From Mycolicibacterium sp. J2 (GTDB taxonomy: Bacteria > Actinomycetota > Actinomycetes > Mycobacteriales > Mycobacteriaceae), in contig NZ_JAPFPY010000010.1 in assembly GCF_026240945.1 (NCBI RefSeq), positions 1 to 64,000 of the forward strand: a DNA stretch of 64,000 nucleotides, written 5' to 3'. Of this stretch, positions 54,246-62,599 are shown piece after piece. The position numbers were made by a program, and so were the translations under genes. Position 1 is the stretch's first letter. Every line of letters starts with the position of its first letter. A model generated the notes under the pieces. It did no database searches. It was given only the letters and a program-made list of their open reading frames with translations, and had not been told where the DNA came from.

Positions 54246-56237
54246 TCAGTTGTTCGCGGACGCCAACGCGGCGGGCTGCGTCACCTGCGGCACGATGAGC
54301 ACCGGGGTGTCGGTGTGTGCCACCACCGCCGCCGCGACACTGCCCTGCAGGTGGCCCAGCAGTCCTTGGCGACGGTGCGGCCCGAGCACGATGAGGCTGG
54401 CCCCCGTTTCGGTGGCCGTCGCGACGATGCCCTGCCAGGTGGGCGACGCCTCCACGGCCCTGCTGCACGCCACAAATCCTGCCTCGGCGGCCAGCTGCGC
54501 GCCATAGGCCGCGGTGTGTTCGGCAGATCGGCGCACGTCGGCGGCGTTGTCGGCATCCAGAGTGCGGCCGTCGGCCGGGGTGAATCCCACCTCCACCGGC
54601 TGCCAGACACAGATGACCAGCGCCCGCCGGCCCGGCGGTACCTGCGCGGCGGCCGCCGCGATCGCGGTCGCGGCGCGCTGCGATCCGTCGTAGGCGATGA
54701 GGATCGGCCCCGGTGCTCCGGGCTCGGCTGGCGGGTGTGCCCCGTTGGCCGCGGGAACGGGCGCCCGCGCCGGTTCCGGTGCGGGCAACCCCGGGCGGAG
54801 CCGGGCCAGCAGCGGCGGGGAGTACCAGGCGGGGGATTCGCCGTCGAGGAAGAGGTCGAGGTCGGGTTGTTGCGGTCGGGCGCCGCTGAGTGCGTAGACC
54901 GCCACCCCGAACACGGCGCCGGCGATGGCGAGCCCGAAACCGATCCACAACGCGATACCGGTACCGGACACCAGATCCCCGGCGGTGGTGGCGGCGAAAT
55001 GCGCGAAGATCGGCGCCACCATGAACGCCGCCACCGCGCGCAGCAGCTCGATGATGGCGAAGACCCGCTGCAAGCTGTTGGACTGCAACGAGAAACCGGC
55101 GACGAACAGCGCGGGCGCCACCGTGGCACCGAGGGCCAGACCGGTCAGCGCCGCCCCGAGCAGGGCCAGCGGCTGGTTGGCGGGCAGGGCCAGGCGGAAC
55201 ACCAGAATCCCCGCGGCGAGCAGGGCCATGCCGATCAGCGGCAGGTAATGCATGGCACGCCGGGAGATCACCGCGCCGAACACCACCGCCATCACCACCG
55301 CACCGCCCAGTTCGGGCAGATACAGCAGGCCGACCTGGACCGGGTTGTAGCTCAACAGGAAGACATTGGCGGTCAGCGCTGTGGCCGCCACCGATGCCGC
55401 GGCGGCGAACAGGGCGACTCCTACTCCGGCCACCGGGATCGAGCTCGTCAGCATCGTGCGAATGGTCAGCAGCGGGCGTCGCGCCCGGAACTGGTAGACG
55501 ATCAGCACGACGATGAGCGCCAGGCCACCGAGCATGGGGCCGGTCACCGCGAGATCGCCGAATCCATGGCTGGTGAGCTGCGCGGCTCCGACGAAGGCGG
55601 CGGTGCACCCCGCGGCCGCCAAGACGATCGCCCACCCGTCGCGAGGCGCCTCCCGGTCGGCGGGCGGAGCGTCGTCGAAGGTGAGTGCGGCCAGGATGAG
55701 CGCCGTCGCCGCGATGGCCGCGACGATCCAGAACAGCGGCCGCCACTGCTGGGATTCGGCCTGCAGGCCGCCGACGAACGGGCCGAGTGCGACGGCCCCG
55801 AACACGCACATGTTCATGATGACGGCCGTGTTGCGCAGCTTCTCCCTGGGGAAGCCGATGGTCAACGGCGGTGCGGCAGCGATCAGCAGCATGCTGGTGG
55901 ACAGCCCCTGCAGCACGTGACCGCCGATGAACATGCCGGCGTTCTGGGCCGCTGCGGCCAGCACCGATCCCACGACCAGCAGCACTGCGTAGCCCAGCAG
56001 CATCCGGCGCTGCGGCAGGTGCTGGGCGAATTGGACGGCCAACACGGTGCCGACGGCGTAGGCAGCATTGCCCAGCCCAGCGGACAGGCTCATCTGCTGA
56101 GCCGTCATGTGCAGCTGCTCGGAGATGATCGGCACCAGCGGGTCGAGCGCCGCCGACAACGCGAGATAGGGGATAAGCGCGAAGGTGACCATGGCGGCCA
56201 CGGCCGGGTACCGCCCGGCCAGCGGTCCCTGGCGCAT
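54246..56237 (-). CDS. MFS transporter fused to a universal-stress-protein domain
   Basis: A 663-residue fusion. Residues 1-470 are a DHA2-like transporter with about fourteen helices (IPYLALSAALDPLVPIISEQLHM near the start, then GNAAYAVGTVLAVQFAQHLPQRR). A Pro/Ala-rich linker of about 60 residues follows. Residues about 530-663 form a UspA-type domain: ILIAYDGSQRAATAIAAAA and VLGPHRRQGLLGHLQGSVAAAV, where the G-x2-G part of the ATP loop is altered (GPHR) but the final GS is kept. The start is uncertain (ATG 56237, or TTG 56270). It is followed by the GH16 gene. Substrate unknown. Confidence 0.82.
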   Translation of the reverse strand: MRQGPLAGRYPAVAAMVTFALIPYLALSAALDPLVPIISEQLHMTAQQMSLSAGLGNAAYAVGTVLAVQFAQHLPQRRMLLGYAVLLVVGSVLAAAAQNAGMFIGGHVLQGLSTSMLLIAAAPPLTIGFPREKLRNTAVIMNMCVFGAVALGPFVGGLQAESQQWRPLFWIVAAIAATALILAALTFDDAPPADREAPRDGWAIVLAAAGCTAAFVGAAQLTSHGFGDLAVTGPMLGGLALIVVLIVYQFRARRPLLTIRTMLTSSIPVAGVGVALFAAAASVAATALTANVFLLSYNPVQVGLLYLPELGGAVVMAVVFGAVISRRAMHYLPLIGMALLAAGILVFRLALPANQPLALLGAALTGLALGATVAPALFVAGFSLQSNSLQRVFAIIELLRAVAAFMVAPIFAHFAATTAGDLVSGTGIALWIGFGLAIAGAVFGVAVYALSGARPQQPDLDLFLDGESPAWYSPPLLARLRPGLPAPEPARAPVPAANGAHPPAEPGAPGPILIAYDGSQRAATAIAAAAAQVPPGRRALVICVWQPVEVGFTPADGRTLDADNAADVRRSAEHTAAYGAQLAAEAGFVACSRAVEASPTWQGIVATATETGASLIVLGPHRRQGLLGHLQGSVAAAVVAHTDTPVLIVPQVTQPAALASANN

Positions 56238-56643
56238 CAGAGCGGCCCGAAACTGTGCGTTTGCTGGCAATGCGGCGCGATAGACGGCCGGCGGGTCATC
56301 CGAATGAAGTCGGCCACGTGTTGCTGCAACTCCTTCGAAAGGGTGTTTGTTCCCACATCGGTGACCGGTTTGCCGCGTCGTCGAAGCCAGCGGGCAATGA
56401 CGCACGACAAGAGCCGTATGCACCGGGAAGGCGGTCGCGGCGACGTCCTCGTCGGCCGCGCAGACGTGCCAATGCTATCCGGACGTACGCCCGCCGGCCG
56501 ACTCAGGTGGCCGCGAGGGCGCCGAGCAAACAGTGTTGTTCGTTCACAAACACTAATTAGCTGCTGTTATCGCCTCGGGGTACTTTGGTGGCCAGTCGCC
56601 GTGCCGGACGTCACGTAACGGCGAGACCGCTGGTGACGATCAA
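56238..56643. other. intergenic region between MFS-USP and cutinase genes
   Basis: A 406-bp divergent region. An inverted repeat, AGTGTT (56532-56537) and AACACT (56549-56554), overlaps a possible cutinase promoter, TTCACA (56543-56548), 16 bp, TGTTAT (56565-56570). The MFS gene may begin up to 11 codons into this region. I see no further gene. Confidence 0.4.
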
Positions 56644-57480
56644 ATGATCGTGATTCGTCGGGTGGTGACAGCGATTGCGGGCGTGCTCCTCGCATCGGGT
56701 ATCAGCGGTCTGTCCGCCGGTGCGGCTTCGGCCGAACCGGGCTGCGCGGACTACCACTGGATCGGGGCGGCAGGCTCCGGTCAGCGAGACGGTGCGGGAT
56801 TGACCGCCAACGGCGGGATGGGCGACGTGGTCTACCAGTCGTATCTGCAGATGCGGGCCGCCCTGGCGGACAGCGGGCGCACCATCACCGCCGAGGCCGT
56901 GAAGTACCCGGCTGCACCTGTGCCGGCCGACGGCGGCATTCGCGGCTGGATGAACTTCATGGACAGTGTGCACGAGGGCACCGACGCTGCCGCCCGTCAA
57001 CTCCAGGCATTCAGCGCACAGTGCCCGGCCACCAAGGTGATCCTTGCCGGATATTCGCAGGGCGCCATGGTGATCCACCGCAACCTGCACGACTTGGCCG
57101 ACGACCCGCAGGTGGTGGCCGCACTTCTGGTCGCCGACGGCGACCGGCTGCCGACCGACACCACCATCAACATGGGGTCGGCGGCGCTGGCCCCCGGTGT
57201 CGGGCAGGGTGTGGCGCAAGAGCATTCGTTCCTGGCCGGAACCGACACCTCGAAGCTGCCCGCGGCCATGGGTGCGCGAACCGTCAGCGTCTGCGATATC
57301 GGAGACCCGGTGTGTGACTCCGTTCCCGACCAGGACTCGATGTCCCCGGCAGGTATCGCCATCCACACCGGTTATGCGCCCGCCAGCAGCGGTCCGCACG
57401 CGTGGGGTGCGCCGCTGTACAACCTGGTGTCGGCCTCAGGCGCCGACGCCGGTTACCAGACCGCGCAGAGCCTGCGGTAG
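56644..57480 (+). CDS. cutinase-family secreted esterase
   Basis: Exported serine esterase/lipase of the mycobacterial cutinase-like group, 278 residues. The signal peptide covers about 1-30 (cleavage after AASA). The catalytic Ser is in VILAGYSQGAMVIH, the Asp probably in DIGDPVCDS, and the His in IAIHTGYAP; GAAGSGQR provides the oxyanion region. It resembles the longer cutinase relatives rather than classic 220-residue enzymes. ATG 56644 has a weak ribosome site. Its 3' end overlaps the helR gene on the other strand by 45 bp. Confidence 0.82.
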   Translation: MIVIRRVVTAIAGVLLASGISGLSAGAASAEPGCADYHWIGAAGSGQRDGAGLTANGGMGDVVYQSYLQMRAALADSGRTITAEAVKYPAAPVPADGGIRGWMNFMDSVHEGTDAAARQLQAFSAQCPATKVILAGYSQGAMVIHRNLHDLADDPQVVAALLVADGDRLPTDTTINMGSAALAPGVGQGVAQEHSFLAGTDTSKLPAAMGARTVSVCDIGDPVCDSVPDQDSMSPAGIAIHTGYAPASSGPHAWGAPLYNLVSASGADAGYQTAQSLR

Positions 57481-59646
57481 CTCCCCGGTGTGCAGCACGC
57501 CGAGGCGCTGGGTGGCCCGGGTCAGCGCCACATAAAGATCGGCTGTGCCGCGCGGTCCGGTGGACAGAATCGTCGCGGGCTCGACGACCAGCACCGCGTC
57601 GAATTCGAGGCCCTTGGTCTCCGCCGCCGTCACCGTGCCCGGCATCCCCGGCGGCCCGATCACCACGCTGGTGCCCGGCAACCGATCCTCCTCGGCCACG
57701 AATTGTGCTATCGCCGCGGCCAATTCGTCTTCGCCGACCCGCCTCGCCCACGGCTGGAACCCCGACGCCCGCACCGATTCCGGCGGCGTCACGTCGGGCG
57801 CGAACTCCGCCAGCAGCGCAGCGGCCACGGTCATGATCTCCGACGGGGTGCGGTAGTTGACCGACAGGGAGCGGTACACCCAGCGGTCGCGGACGTACGG
57901 TGTCAGCATCTCGTCCCAGGAGCGGGCCCCTGCCGCCGAACGGCGCTGCGCCAGGTCCCCGACGATGGTGAAGGAGCGCGCGGGACAGCGGCGCATCAGC
58001 ACCCGCCAATCCATCTGCGACAGCTCCTGCGCTTCGTCCACCACCACGTGGCGGTAGGTCCAGTCCCGGTCGGCGGCAGCGCGTTCCACCAGATCGCGGG
58101 TGTCGCGTTCGGCGAAGCGGTCGGCCAGGTCTTCGGCGCCAAGGACATCCTGGGCCAGCAGGCGGTCCTCGTCGTCCATCAACTCCTCGCGCGCGACCAT
58201 CAGGTCGAGCACGCCCTTGGCGTAGGCCTCCTGCTTCTTGCGCTCCCGCTCGGCGGCGCGGTCGGCGGCCTTGTCCCGGCCCAGCAGATCCACCAGCTCG
58301 TCGAGCAGGGGCACGTCCGATACCGTCCACGCGGCGCCGTCGGCGCGCCACAACGATGCGTCCGCGCCTGCCGCATGCAACCGATCATGTGACGAATAGA
58401 GTTGGGAGAGAACCAATTCCGGGGTGAGTCGGGGCCACAGCGCTTCGATGGCGGCATGGAACGCGGCACTCTCGGACAGCTCCTCGAGCAGATCGGAGCG
58501 CATCTGCTCCCAGGCGTTCTTGTCCGACCGGGACAGCCAACCGCGGCCGATGCGCGCGATCGCCCGCTCGGTGAGCACATAGGTGACGATATCGACGAAC
58601 ACCGCCCGGGCCTGGTTGTGCGGCTGCCCACTGCCGCGGGCCTCCTCGCGGGCCCACTGCGCGGTCTCGGCGTCGATGCGCACCGTGACATCGGCGAGTT
58701 CGATGGTCAGCGGATCGTCGGGCAACCGCTGATGGTCGGCCACCGCCGCCGCCAGCACGTCGAGCATGTCCAGCGACCCCTTGAGCCGGGCGACGTCGGG
58801 CGCATCCTCGGCGGTCACCCGCAGCCCCGGTACCAGCTCACCGGTGGTGGTGAAGACGACATCGGTCTCACCAAGGGAGGGCAGCACGCGGCCGATGTGG
58901 TTGAGGAAGGCCGGGCTGGGGCCCACCACCAGGGCGCCGTGCCGTTCGATCTGCTGGCGTCGGGTGTAGAGCAGGTAGGCCACCCGGTGCAGCGCCACCA
59001 CCGTCTTACCGGTGCCGGGACCGCCTTCGATCACCAGCACACCGGGATGATCCAGCCGGATGATCTCGTCCTGCTCGGCCTGGATCGTCGCGACGATATC
59101 GCTCATACCCTCCCCGCGCGGGGCGTTGACGGCGGCCAATAGTGCGGCATCCCCGCCTGCGGCGGCGTCGGGCCTGCCGAGGCTCTCGTCGGTGAAGCCC
59201 ACCAGACTGCGGCCCAGGGTGCGGAACTGGCGCCGCCGGCGCATGCCCTCCGGGTTGGCGGCGGTGGCGGTGTAGAAGGCGCGCGACGCCGGGGCCCGCC
59301 AGTCCAGCAGCAGGGCCTCGTAACCGTTCTGCGGGTCGAACAGGCCCAGGCGCCCGATATAGCGCGCCTCGCCGTCCTGCGCATCCAGCCGGCCGAAGCA
59401 CAGGCCGCTGTCGGCGACGTCCAACCGATTCATCTCCCTGGCCAGGGCGCGCACCTCGACATCACGTTGCATCAGGGTGGCCCCGTCCTGGGCGTCGATA
59501 TCCCCGCGCAGCGCGGCGTCATAGCGACGTTTGGCGGCCGTGCGCTCGTCGTCCAACCGGGTGTACAGGCGGTCCACGTAGTCCCGTTCGGACCGCAGTT
59601 CGTCCTGGTAGCCGCCGTCTGCCGCGGTCGCGCTTCCGCTAGTCAC
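57436..59646 (-). CDS. helR: HelR/HelD-type RNA polymerase recycling ATPase
   Basis: UvrD-like ATPase that removes stalled RNA polymerase from DNA; mycobacterial HelR also displaces rifampicin-bound polymerase. The 736-residue product has an N-terminal coiled-coil arm (about 10-75), Walker A VIEGGPGTGKTVVALHRVAYLLY, Walker B VVVDEAQELSQMDW, and late motifs VNYRTPSEIM and TADLYVALTRATQRL. Length is the same as the M. smegmatis HelD protein. The start is GTG 59646 with GGGGTG upstream. It lies 45 bp after padR on the same strand. I did not find a rifampicin-associated element upstream. Confidence 0.88.
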   Translation of the reverse strand: MTSGSATAADGGYQDELRSERDYVDRLYTRLDDERTAAKRRYDAALRGDIDAQDGATLMQRDVEVRALAREMNRLDVADSGLCFGRLDAQDGEARYIGRLGLFDPQNGYEALLLDWRAPASRAFYTATAANPEGMRRRRQFRTLGRSLVGFTDESLGRPDAAAGGDAALLAAVNAPRGEGMSDIVATIQAEQDEIIRLDHPGVLVIEGGPGTGKTVVALHRVAYLLYTRRQQIERHGALVVGPSPAFLNHIGRVLPSLGETDVVFTTTGELVPGLRVTAEDAPDVARLKGSLDMLDVLAAAVADHQRLPDDPLTIELADVTVRIDAETAQWAREEARGSGQPHNQARAVFVDIVTYVLTERAIARIGRGWLSRSDKNAWEQMRSDLLEELSESAAFHAAIEALWPRLTPELVLSQLYSSHDRLHAAGADASLWRADGAAWTVSDVPLLDELVDLLGRDKAADRAAERERKKQEAYAKGVLDLMVAREELMDDEDRLLAQDVLGAEDLADRFAERDTRDLVERAAADRDWTYRHVVVDEAQELSQMDWRVLMRRCPARSFTIVGDLAQRRSAAGARSWDEMLTPYVRDRWVYRSLSVNYRTPSEIMTVAAALLAEFAPDVTPPESVRASGFQPWARRVGEDELAAAIAQFVAEEDRLPGTSVVIGPPGMPGTVTAAETKGLEFDAVLVVEPATILSTGPRGTADLYVALTRATQRLGVLHTGELPQALRGLVTGVGA

Positions 59647-59691
59647 AGTTCACCCCAACGCATCCGATCCCTCGGGAGTTCCGCTTTCCGG

Positions 59692-60270
59692 TCAGCGCTC
59701 CGAGGGCCGGGGCCCCAACCGCCGGTCGAGCACCGACAGCACGCGGTGTGCCCAGCGGATGTTCTCCTCTTCGAACGCGATACCGCGTAGCAGGGTGAGA
59801 TACGGGCCCACCCGCTTGCCGGTGGTCAGGTAGTCGTCCTCGTCGCAACCGCCGAGCAACCGTACCCGCATCCGCTCATAGCGTTCGAGTTTGGTCTCCG
59901 ACCATCGCAGTTGTTCGGCCACCAGGCCGCGGACGGCTTCGGCATCCCCACCGTCGACCGCATTGACCTTGATCAGCAGCTCATCGCGAAAGGTCGACCG
60001 TCGGGGTGGCGCGGCACTGAAGGCCGCGATGGCGGCACGGCCGGCCGCGGTCAACGAGAACAGCCGCTTGTTCGGCCTGCGCTCCTGCTGCACCATCCGC
60101 GCTTCGATCAAACCCTCGGCGGCCAGCCGATCCAGTTCGCGGTAGAGCTGCTGCGGGGTGGCAGTCCAGAAGTTGGCGACCGAGGCGTCGAACGACTTGG
60201 CCAGGTCATATCCCGACGATTCACCGTCGAGCAGGGCGGCCAGTACCGCGTCTCGCAACGCCACGGTCAT
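59692..60270 (-). CDS. PadR-family transcriptional regulator
   Basis: A 192-residue winged-helix regulator. The DNA-binding domain reads LRDAVLAALLDGESSGYDLAKSFDASVANFW, then QQLYRELDRLAAEGLIEARMV, and RRPNKRLFSLTAAGRAAI. A C-terminal helical dimerisation domain (about 100-192) follows (QLRWSETKLERYERMRVRL). ATG 60270 is the start. It leads a padR-helR unit and diverges from the SnoaL-like/LLM genes, so it may control both. TCAACA repeats at 60283 and 60294 (11 bp apart) are a candidate site. Confidence 0.87.
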   Translation of the reverse strand: MTVALRDAVLAALLDGESSGYDLAKSFDASVANFWTATPQQLYRELDRLAAEGLIEARMVQQERRPNKRLFSLTAAGRAAIAAFSAAPPRRSTFRDELLIKVNAVDGGDAEAVRGLVAEQLRWSETKLERYERMRVRLLGGCDEDDYLTTGKRVGPYLTLLRGIAFEEENIRWAHRVLSVLDRRLGPRPSER

Positions 60271-60321
60271 AGGGTACTGTCATCAACACCTATTCAACAA
60301 AGTGACTATGCGAGGTGTCGG

Positions 60322-60720
60322 ATGCATCCTTTCCGTCAGGCCGTCGAGGCGCGTGATCCCGAGGCGATGGCCGCCCAACTGGCCGATGATGTGGTGTTCA
60401 CCAGCCCGGTCGCATTCAAGCCCTATCCGGGCAAGCCGATCACCGCCGCCATCCTGCGCGGGGTGCTCCGCGTGTTCGAGGATTTCCGCTACGTCCGCGA
60501 GATCAACGACGGCGCCGACCACGCATTGGTGTTCGAGGCGACCGTGTCCGGTAAGCGGATCACCGGCTGCGATTTCATCCACACCAACGATGCCGGCCTG
60601 ATCGACGACTTCATGGTCATGGTGCGCCCGCTGTCCGGTGCCCAGGCCCTGTCCGAGGCGATGGCCGCCCAGTTCGAGCGGATCCAGCGGGAGGCTCTCG
60701 AGGAGGTGCAGGGCCGATGA
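60322..60720 (+). CDS. SnoaL/NTF2-like protein
   Basis: A 132-residue cone-shaped NTF2-like domain, as found in polyketide cyclases, isomerases and many small-molecule binding proteins. The N-terminal segment FRQAVEARDPEAMAAQLADDVVFTSPV and the later GCDFIHTNDAGLIDDFMVMVRPL are typical. ATG 60322 follows AGGTG. It overlaps the LLM oxidoreductase gene by four bases (ATGA), so the two are co-expressed. A role as accessory or detoxifying enzyme is possible; no substrate can be given. Confidence 0.82.
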   Translation: MHPFRQAVEARDPEAMAAQLADDVVFTSPVAFKPYPGKPITAAILRGVLRVFEDFRYVREINDGADHALVFEATVSGKRITGCDFIHTNDAGLIDDFMVMVRPLSGAQALSEAMAAQFERIQREALEEVQGR

Positions 60721-61754
60721 AGATCGGACTGGGTATCAACTACGCAGGCGGTTTCAAAGAGGTGGCCGCCGAGGTCGCCGACCTCGAGCGCGCCGGCCTG
60801 GACATCGTCTTCGTGCCGGAGGCGTATTCATTCGACGCGGTGAGCGCGCTCGGCTACCTGGCGGCCAGCACCGAGCGGGTACAGCTGGCCTCGGGCATCC
60901 TGCAGCTCTACACGCGCACACCCACGTTGACCGCGATGACCGCCGCCGGCCTGGACTACGTGTCCGACGGCCGGTTCATCCTCGGGCTGGGGGCTTCCGG
61001 GCCGCAGGTCATCGAGGGCTTCCACGGTGTGCCCTACGACGCACCGATCGCCCGCACCCGGGAAGCGGTGGAGATCTGCCGGCAGGTGTGGCGGCGCGAG
61101 CGCGTGCAATTCGAGGGTGAGCACTACACCATCCCGCTGCCCAAGGAGCGCGGCACCGGCCTGGGCAAACCACTCAAGCTCATCAATACACCGGTCCGCG
61201 AACGGATTCCGGTCCTGCTGGCGGCCCTGGGGCCGAAGAACGTGGAGCTGACGGCCGAGATCGCCGAGGGCTGGCAGCCCATCTTCTTCCTGCCCGAGAA
61301 GGCCGGGGACGTCTGGGGCGAGGCGCTGCAGGCCGGTAAGGCCAAGCGTGATCCCGCCCTCGGCGAACTCGACGTCTATGCCGGGCCCGCGCTGGCCATC
61401 GGTGACGATGTCGAGCCGCTACGCGAATTCATCAAGCCGCACCTGGCGTTGTACATCGGCGGGATGGGCGCCAAGGGCAAGAACTTCTATCACGCGCTGG
61501 CCACCAGCTACGGCTACGGGCCGCAGGCCGACCGCATCCAGGAGCTCTACCTCGCCGGTGACAAGGAAGCGGCCGCCAAGGCGGTGCCCGACGAGCTGGT
61601 CCGCGACGTATCCCTGATCGGTCCGGCAGGCTTCGTCAAGGAGCGGATCGCGGCCTTCCGGGAGGCGGGAGTGACGGCGCTGAACGTCGTACCGTTGGCC
61701 GAAACTCCCGCCGCTCGGGTGAAACTGATCGAGCAGCTGCGCGACCTGGTCTAA
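60717..61754 (+). CDS. LLM-class F420-dependent oxidoreductase
   Basis: Luciferase-like F420 enzyme, 345 residues, resembling mycobacterial Rv1855c-type proteins. It has KIGLGINYAGGFKEVAAEVADLERAGLDIVFVPEAYSFDAV at the N terminus, VSDGRFILGLGASGPQVIEGFHGVPYD, and the long insertion KERGTGLGKPLKLINTPVRERIPVLLAALGPKNVELTAEIAEGW. The product is coupled to the SnoaL-like gene. Reactions of this group include reduction or oxidation of small carbonyls; the substrate is unknown. It converges with the cutinase gene, the stops overlapping by four bases. Confidence 0.87.
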   Translation: MKIGLGINYAGGFKEVAAEVADLERAGLDIVFVPEAYSFDAVSALGYLAASTERVQLASGILQLYTRTPTLTAMTAAGLDYVSDGRFILGLGASGPQVIEGFHGVPYDAPIARTREAVEICRQVWRRERVQFEGEHYTIPLPKERGTGLGKPLKLINTPVRERIPVLLAALGPKNVELTAEIAEGWQPIFFLPEKAGDVWGEALQAGKAKRDPALGELDVYAGPALAIGDDVEPLREFIKPHLALYIGGMGAKGKNFYHALATSYGYGPQADRIQELYLAGDKEAAAKAVPDELVRDVSLIGPAGFVKERIAAFREAGVTALNVVPLAETPAARVKLIEQLRDLV

Positions 61755-62479
61755 CGGTGCGCGGCGGCCTGGTCCACCGGCTGCCCCGACCGCTGCGTCC
61801 CCAGCCGGGCGACGACGTAGTCCGCCGCCTGATCGGTCAGGCCGTTACTCACATAGCTGCCGTGCGCGCCCTGGTCGCGACCGGTCGGTGAGCACACCGG
61901 GTCCTCCGGGATGCACAGGTCGTCGGTCTTGCCGGCGTACCGGGAGCCGACGGTGATCGGCGGCGCGCCGGTGTAGATCATCTGCAGGAAGCCGCTCGAG
62001 GGCTTGCCGAACAGCGCCACCGCGGCCACATGGTCGGCGACCTCGGCAGGCATCGGGCCGGTGAGGCCCGGCGGCAGTGCGAAGCCTTGGGGCACCGCGT
62101 CCGCGGTGATGTACGCGGCCACCGCCGCGCCCTGCGAATACCCGCCCAACACCACTTTGGTGTTCGGGCAGGCCGCGGCGGTGGCACGGACCTTGTTGCT
62201 GGCGTCGATGACGCCGTCGGCGGCGGTGGCGAAGTCCAGTGACGCCGGGTAGTTCACGGCGTACTCCTCAACGGACTTACCGGGCGCCTTGGCCCGCACC
62301 GCATCCACGAATGCCCGCCCGACACTGCCGACGCCCGCGGGTTCGAAGGTCCCCCTGGCGAACACCACCTGCACATCCGGACACGGATCCGCAGCGGCCG
62401 GACTCGCGGCGGCCAACGACCCCGCGCCCACGAACACCGCCGAAGCCACGGCACCCATCCAACGATCAATACGATTCAT
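61751..62479 (-). CDS. secreted cutinase
   Basis: Exported serine esterase of the classic cutinase (CFP21/Culp) type, 242 residues. The signal peptide covers about 1-31 (AAASPAAA). The mature domain has DPCPDVQVVFARGTFEPAGVGSVG with the oxyanion loop, the nucleophile in VVLGGYSQGAAVAA, and Asp and His in DLCIPEDPVCSPTGRDQGAHGSY. Four Cys residues can form two disulfides. ATG 62479 follows GGTGGGG. It probably hydrolyses cutin-like polyesters or lipids. It is read in the same direction as the large helicase-associated gene but is likely a separate unit. Confidence 0.9.
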   Translation of the reverse strand: MNRIDRWMGAVASAVFVGAGSLAAASPAAADPCPDVQVVFARGTFEPAGVGSVGRAFVDAVRAKAPGKSVEEYAVNYPASLDFATAADGVIDASNKVRATAAACPNTKVVLGGYSQGAAVAAYITADAVPQGFALPPGLTGPMPAEVADHVAAVALFGKPSSGFLQMIYTGAPPITVGSRYAGKTDDLCIPEDPVCSPTGRDQGAHGSYVSNGLTDQAADYVVARLGTQRSGQPVDQAAAHR

Positions 62480-62599
62480 CACTATTGCCCCACCAATTCG
62501 TCCCGACCCGCGAAGGCCCCGCTGCCCCGCGACAAGCTCGGTGGGAATACCCAGGGTCCGCACAACTGAATCAAAGACGACTGTGACACCACACACGCC

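Noticed and set aside
54156..56618. Open frame of 820 codons on the plus strand opposite the MFS-USP gene
   Set aside because: It reads as a His/Arg/Gly/Gln/Asp-rich chain without domains, the usual shadow of a high-GC gene on the other strand. The opposite frame has clear MFS and UspA motifs.
59640..59700. Rifampicin-associated element before helR
   Set aside because: I looked for the GGGG...CCCC-type inverted repeat; only GGGGTG near the start is present, which is the ribosome site.
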